Assembly: GCA_030748735.1 (NCBI GenBank)
Contig: JASMLK010000086.1
Location: 1-35,575, forward strand
DNA from: Myxococcota bacterium
GTDB lineage: Bacteria; Myxococcota_A; UBA9160; UBA4427
Reading direction: 5' to 3'
Length of the DNA: 35,575 nucleotides
The notes beneath the pieces are model-generated. The model had not been told where the DNA came from and ran no database searches. It saw only the letters and a program-made list of their open reading frames with translations. Every line of letters starts with the position of its first letter. Position 1 is the first letter of the stretch. Below are positions 31,730 through 35,575 of this stretch, piece by piece. The position numbers and the translations under genes were made by a program.

Positions 31730-33594
31730 CGCGGATCTCTCCAGCGGAGCAGATAACCCGCCATCTTCTCTTCGTAGGGGAGATGGTCCGCGAGAAAGGC
31801 CTGCAGGGCGGGGCTTGGCGCGCGCGAGAATTCGCTCGCGCGCCCCAGGACCGCGAAGGCGATGTCCGCGCGCTGCAAGGTGTCGATGATGCGCGTATCG
31901 CGTGCGTCGACATCGAGATAATCGACGTCTGTCGAGTCGAAGAAGGTGCGCGTCGGGTTCCGCCGGGCACCCAGGAAGTAGACCTCCGGCATGTCGGGCG
32001 CAGCGTAGATCGCGTCGTCGGGTGCCGTGTAGCGATCGATGCGCTTCACGAGTTCCATGTAGAAGAGGGCATCCCGCTCGCGAACCCGGATGCTGCCGCG
32101 GGGAAGTTCGATCTCCATGTCGGCGTCGACGAAGTAGTACCGTTCACCCAGAAGGTACGTGGAACCCGTGTGGAACCAGAGCGTCGCGAAGGCCCCCAGG
32201 CTGATGGCCACGACTGCAGCAACACGACGTGGCGCGTGCTCGCTCACTTCGATGATCGCCAGCGCGAGCAGTGCGGCGAACGGCGCTGCGTAACAGAAGT
32301 AGACGCCGCCACTGAACGGAAACTGAACGAGACTCAGCAGTGCCGTCATCGCCGCCACGGCGAAGAGCCGCGCTCTCGATGCCGTCGCATCCAGCATGCG
32401 GAGTTTCACGACCGCGGCGAGGACCAAGATCGGCACCAACGGCCGGACTGCGTACCAGACGCCTTGGTACATCACGTCGCGACCACCCATGACGAACAAC
32501 ACGACACCGAGTCCGCCCAACAGCGCAACCAGCCACAAAGGCTCTCTTCGCGGTTCGCCGCTGAAACACGCCGCCATGAGACCCGCGAATGGCAGTGCGT
32601 AGAGGGCTGTCGCGATGCCCGGCAGGGGCGCACCCGTGTAATCGAGTCGGCGCAACACCACCGACACGGTGCCATCCCAGAGCGCATCGAGGCTCGAGGT
32701 CGCGGCAAACACGCTCGCGTAGACGACCAACACCGCCGCGCCAGACACGAGCACGATCGAACCATTCGTAAACAGGGTGCGAATGCTCCCTGCATTCGCC
32801 GGGCGCCACGCGAGCCAGCCCAGGTAGAGCGAAAGCGCAAGCGATGGCACCACGAAGAGCAGCCCGGACAGCATGGTGAAGCGATTGCTGACCAGAAGAA
32901 TCACGACGAGCGAGAACGCCGCCAGCCCCAACGCGACGAACAAGCGAAAGCCGCGACCCGCGGACGCGCCGTCTTGCGACGGCGCCTGGGTGGACGGGGA
33001 AGTTTCGAGATGGACGAGCACGAGCAGGACCGCGGCGAAGTAGTACAACCCGACGATCTTGCACAAGATCGATAGACCGCCGAGCACACCCGCAACGACC
33101 AACCAGCGACGCCGCTTGTCGTCGATGTAGTGAAACAACGCGAGCGTTCCGAAAGTCGCGAAGAAGAGGTTGTACCAGGACGGCAGAGGAACGAAGTAGT
33201 TGGGCAGGCTCCACGCAAAGGCGAGCAGTGTCACGCCACCCGCAGCCCACGGTGACGCGAACCGGGTCGCGATGCGATACAGCGCTGCGATGAACGCGAG
33301 CGCAAACGCACCCAGCATCCACCGCAGGGAGAGCAACGAAGTACCGAACGCCTCGAAAGCAAACGCGTGGAGATACGTGAGCCCCCCTGTATAGGGTTCG
33401 TTGAAGTCTCGGTGGGGAACTTCGCCTTGCACGACGCGCTCTGCCGCATGGGCGAGCGCACCGTCGTCGTGGGGGATCCAGTCACGCGGCCCGAGCCACG
33501 CCAGATAGCCAGCGCAAACGAACAGCAGCACGGCGAGCACCAGGCGTTCGCTCGTCGCCTTCGCGGCTGCCGCGCCTGCAGATGCCGCAGCCAC
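31726..33594 (-). CDS. GT-C-type polytopic glycosyltransferase
   Basis: 622 residues, GTG start overlapping the preceding stop by one base (TAGTG). A short Ala-rich lead precedes the first helix. The first outer loop has WIPHDDGALAHAAERV, with Asp43-Asp44 in place of the usual DE pair, then GEVPHRDFNEPYTGGLTYLHA, a standard GT-C donor-loop pattern. About eleven to twelve helices follow. The C-terminal ~160 residues are soluble and end in a compact domain (YYFVDADMEIELP... DTLQRADIAFAVLG). It likely transfers a sugar from a polyprenyl carrier to an acceptor in the periplasm; the acceptor is unknown. Confidence 0.82.
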   Translation of the reverse strand: MAAASAGAAAAKATSERLVLAVLLFVCAGYLAWLGPRDWIPHDDGALAHAAERVVQGEVPHRDFNEPYTGGLTYLHAFAFEAFGTSLLSLRWMLGAFALAFIAALYRIATRFASPWAAGGVTLLAFAWSLPNYFVPLPSWYNLFFATFGTLALFHYIDDKRRRWLVVAGVLGGLSILCKIVGLYYFAAVLLVLVHLETSPSTQAPSQDGASAGRGFRLFVALGLAAFSLVVILLVSNRFTMLSGLLFVVPSLALSLYLGWLAWRPANAGSIRTLFTNGSIVLVSGAAVLVVYASVFAATSSLDALWDGTVSVVLRRLDYTGAPLPGIATALYALPFAGLMAACFSGEPRREPLWLVALLGGLGVVLFVMGGRDVMYQGVWYAVRPLVPILVLAAVVKLRMLDATASRARLFAVAAMTALLSLVQFPFSGGVYFCYAAPFAALLALAIIEVSEHAPRRVAAVVAISLGAFATLWFHTGSTYLLGERYYFVDADMEIELPRGSIRVRERDALFYMELVKRIDRYTAPDDAIYAAPDMPEVYFLGARRNPTRTFFDSTDVDYLDVDARDTRIIDTLQRADIAFAVLGRASEFSRAPSPALQAFLADHLPYEEKMAGYLLRWRDPR

Positions 33595-35255
33595 TACGGC
33601 GCCTCGCCTTCGATCTGTTTCGCGCGCTCTTCGTCTCCCTGGCGACGATGCAACGCGGCAAGCCTGCGTTTCAGTTCGGCGGGATCGGCCCTGCGATCGG
33701 CCAGCATGGTTTCATAGTGGTCGACCGCCCTGGCGAGTGCGCCACGGTGTTCCAACACGGCGCCCAGTTGGAGATGAACCACCGGCTCGACGCTGACCTC
33801 CGCCGCGCGTTCCAGATAGCGCTGTGCATCTTCGAAGCGCTCGCGCTGCAGCATCGCCATCGCAACGTTGAACTGCGTAAGCGCCCGCGGTTCCTGGGCG
33901 AGACCCACGGGCAGGTTGCAGAGCACCGCAACCACCAGACCGGTCACCAACGCTTGCTTCGATTCGCGCGACCCCCACACACCCGACAGCCCATCTTCAC
34001 GCATTGCTCGCCAGAGCGAAGCCACGCCCACACCTGCGAACATCACCAGGATCGCGACGAGGGGAAAGCGGTACCTCGACATCACGAAGAAGGCCGCAAC
34101 CCCCAGCGCCATCGCGAGCGCCATGGCGTGCAGCACCGCGAGTTCGCGCCAATGCTTGCGCGTCTTCACCATCCCGATCACGGCCAGTGGAAAGAGAACG
34201 CCGAAGTGGTAGAGCCAACCCAGCGCGTTCAAGCCGAACGATTCGACGCGATACGAATCCAGGCTCTCGGTGTCCGCGATCTCCTCGGCGTTGAACACCA
34301 TCCAGAGTTTGTGGAGGTTGAGTCGCAGCCACGCCGCGGGTTCCCCGCGCATGAAGTCGAACACGCGACTCGCCCAGTAGTCCGAGACCTCGGCGGGCGA
34401 AAGGCTTTGGCCCGTTGCGTGTTCGGCCAGGCGACGGGCGTCGTGGCGTTCGTGCCGCACGTCTCCACGGTCGGGGAGCAGTGCGCGATAGCGCCCGTCG
34501 GCTTCGGGGTTGTTGCCGATGTAGAGGTTGGGACCGAGTTGGGACGTCGTGATCAGGAACTCGTCACCGAGGGATAGATTCCGCGCTCCAATGGGAAGCA
34601 GGATCATTGCCGTGCCGACCGCGAACAAACCGAGTCGCAGTGCGCGCTCGCCCGCGTTGCCCGTTAGCACGGGCAAGACGCACCAGAGCCCGATCACCGG
34701 GAAGAAGATCAGGGCGTTCTCACGCGTGAGGATCAGTGCACCGAGCACACCTCCTGCTGCGAGGGGCCAACGCACGACATCGACTTCGTCGAAGCGCGAA
34801 ACGAGGTACAGCAGCAACGCCATCAGGAACGACGCCACCGACGTCTTCTGAATGATCGTGTCGAAGAAGACCGCCACCGGGTAGAGGGCGAGCAGCAAGC
34901 CCGCCGCCAGCGCGGCCTGCTGCGCGAAGCCGGTTCGCGCGAAGAAGCGCGCCGTCGCAAGCGTGATCAGCACGCATGCCGCCGAGCCGAGCAGGAGCTG
35001 CAGCACGCGTACCGCCATCAGCGATCCATCGCTTGCTGCGAACACGACCGCGATGAAATACGGATAGAGGGGCGCCTGGTAGAAGACTTCGTTCCCTCGC
35101 CACGCCCCACCCGAGATCTCGCGCGCCCACTCCACGTAGCCCAGCGAGTCTCCGAGCAGGACTTCGAGAAGAACCGAATCCCGCAGCTCGAAGAACACGA
35201 GGAAGCGAACCCCGAGCCCAACCGCAAAGACGAGGGCGAGCGATCGCGCACTCAT
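33594..35255 (-). CDS. GT-C membrane protein with C-terminal TPR domain
   Basis: 553 residues from ATG 35255, which overlaps the upstream stop in an ATGA. The first loop carries GDSLGYVEWAREISGGAW, then FYQAPLYPYF, the pattern of the GT39-like family that has a single acidic residue (Asp36). About eleven helices are followed, from roughly residue 445, by tetratricopeptide-like repeats (LTQFNVAMAMLQRERFEDAQRYLERAAEV, then LEHRGALARAVDHYETMLA) and a charged end. The TPR tail would lie outside the membrane and could dock partners or acceptors. It forms one minus-strand unit with the methyltransferase upstream and the GT-C gene downstream. Confidence 0.82.
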   Translation of the reverse strand: MSARSLALVFAVGLGVRFLVFFELRDSVLLEVLLGDSLGYVEWAREISGGAWRGNEVFYQAPLYPYFIAVVFAASDGSLMAVRVLQLLLGSAACVLITLATARFFARTGFAQQAALAAGLLLALYPVAVFFDTIIQKTSVASFLMALLLYLVSRFDEVDVVRWPLAAGGVLGALILTRENALIFFPVIGLWCVLPVLTGNAGERALRLGLFAVGTAMILLPIGARNLSLGDEFLITTSQLGPNLYIGNNPEADGRYRALLPDRGDVRHERHDARRLAEHATGQSLSPAEVSDYWASRVFDFMRGEPAAWLRLNLHKLWMVFNAEEIADTESLDSYRVESFGLNALGWLYHFGVLFPLAVIGMVKTRKHWRELAVLHAMALAMALGVAAFFVMSRYRFPLVAILVMFAGVGVASLWRAMREDGLSGVWGSRESKQALVTGLVVAVLCNLPVGLAQEPRALTQFNVAMAMLQRERFEDAQRYLERAAEVSVEPVVHLQLGAVLEHRGALARAVDHYETMLADRRADPAELKRRLAALHRRQGDEERAKQIEGEAP

Positions 35256-35575
35256 GAGCGCGTCCCCGTGGCGGTCACGTAACACCAGAACGAACGGGGC
35301 ACGAACCAACCGAGCACGCGCTCGGCCCCCCGAAGCAGGGCGCGAAGGGGCGCGACCCGACCCAACGCAGGAAGGCCCATCTGGTAGTGGAGCACGACCC
35401 GCCGCAGCGGAAAGGGTTGCGCGGCCCCGAAGTGGACCCCGCCCAGCGGCAACCCGGAAAGCAACGATTCCAGATATGCGGCGTCGAACTTCTTCGCGCC
35501 TGCCTCAGCGGGGACGAGCATGATCTGCAACGCCACGATGGGATTCTTCGCGTTGGGCTCGTATAGAAAGAAGCG
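35252..35575 (-). CDS. SAM-dependent methyltransferase, C-terminal part (cut by the window edge)
   Basis: The frame is open to the last base of the window, so only the C-terminal ~107 residues are seen. It begins RFFLYEPNAKNPI, the YEPN-x-x-NP stretch that ends the catalytic core of many class I SAM methyltransferases acting on sugars or lipids. A basic helical tail with LHYQMGLP and SFWCYVTATG follows; such endings are common in methyltransferases of glycan clusters. The SAM-binding glycine loop lies outside the window, so the class is a judgement from the tail. Its stop overlaps the next start, indicating an operon with the two GT-C genes. Confidence 0.65.
   Translation of the reverse strand, partial: RFFLYEPNAKNPIVALQIMLVPAEAGAKKFDAAYLESLLSGLPLGGVHFGAAQPFPLRRVVLHYQMGLPALGRVAPLRALLRGAERVLGWFVPRSFWCYVTATGTRS

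Overview
The window is a GC-rich, gene-dense piece of a diderm bacterial chromosome. Lipoprotein lipoboxes, a PEP-CTERM sorting tail, dTDP-sugar enzymes, a DUF3604 protein, an FGly-type sulfatase and several polytopic glycosyltransferases together suggest a free-living delta-type lineage (Myxococcota or Desulfobacterota relatives). That placement is an inference; no rRNA or tRNA is present to fix it. I see no insertion sequence, prophage, CRISPR array or RNA gene of a known class. GTG and TTG starts are common, and many long antisense frames are open only because of base composition.

Layout. 0-1.1 kb: a lipoprotein with an M28 peptidase fold that has lost most of its metal ligands. 1.1-1.6 kb: a gene-free, hairpin-rich leader. 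1.6-5.2 kb: comM (YifB-type AAA+ protein), a 74-residue conserved small protein, and the rmlA-rmlC pair, whose TTG start is preceded by overlapping mini-ORFs. 5.3-6.4 kb (minus): TPR lipoprotein, fur, and a LysW-like zinc ribbon. 6.5-8.4 kb: a small Met-rich ORF and a MATE exporter. 8.4-11.5 kb (minus): a membrane O-acyltransferase with an SGNH domain, and an endonuclease/exonuclease/phosphatase-family enzyme with a basic N-terminus. 11.8-16.8 kb: a four-gene arginine succinyltransferase-type catabolic operon in which a DDAH-type amidinohydrolase stands where AstB would be expected. 16.8-21.9 kb: two GT-C-like membrane proteins, an orphan protein, a DUF3820 protein, a TrmJ-type tRNA methyltransferase and a small membrane protein. 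22.1-27.3 kb: a PEP-CTERM trypsin-like protease, a 3' remnant of a DUF1624 acetyltransferase, a DUF3604 protein and a convergent sulfatase lipoprotein. 27.3-35.6 kb: a sugar-modification cluster with a GT2-methyltransferase fusion, WecE, WecD, an ArnC/GtrB-like GT2, two GT-C proteins (one with a TPR tail) and a methyltransferase cut by the window edge.

How the genes fit together. RmlA supplies dTDP-glucose. The 4,6-dehydratase (RmlB) needed next is not in the window. RmlC leads toward dTDP-rhamnose, while WecE and WecD would convert dTDP-4-keto-6-deoxyglucose to dTDP-Fuc4NAc. The adjacent GT2 and GT-C proteins look like a polyprenyl-phosphate-sugar synthase plus acceptor transferases, so the right end probably builds a lipid-linked or surface glycan with a 4-acetamido-deoxy sugar. 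The central operon would take arginine through succinylated intermediates to succinylglutamate; no AstE is present. The most unusual points are the AST operon with a substituted AstB, the degenerate M28 lipoprotein, the GT2-methyltransferase fusion, and the mini-ORF chain in front of rmlA.
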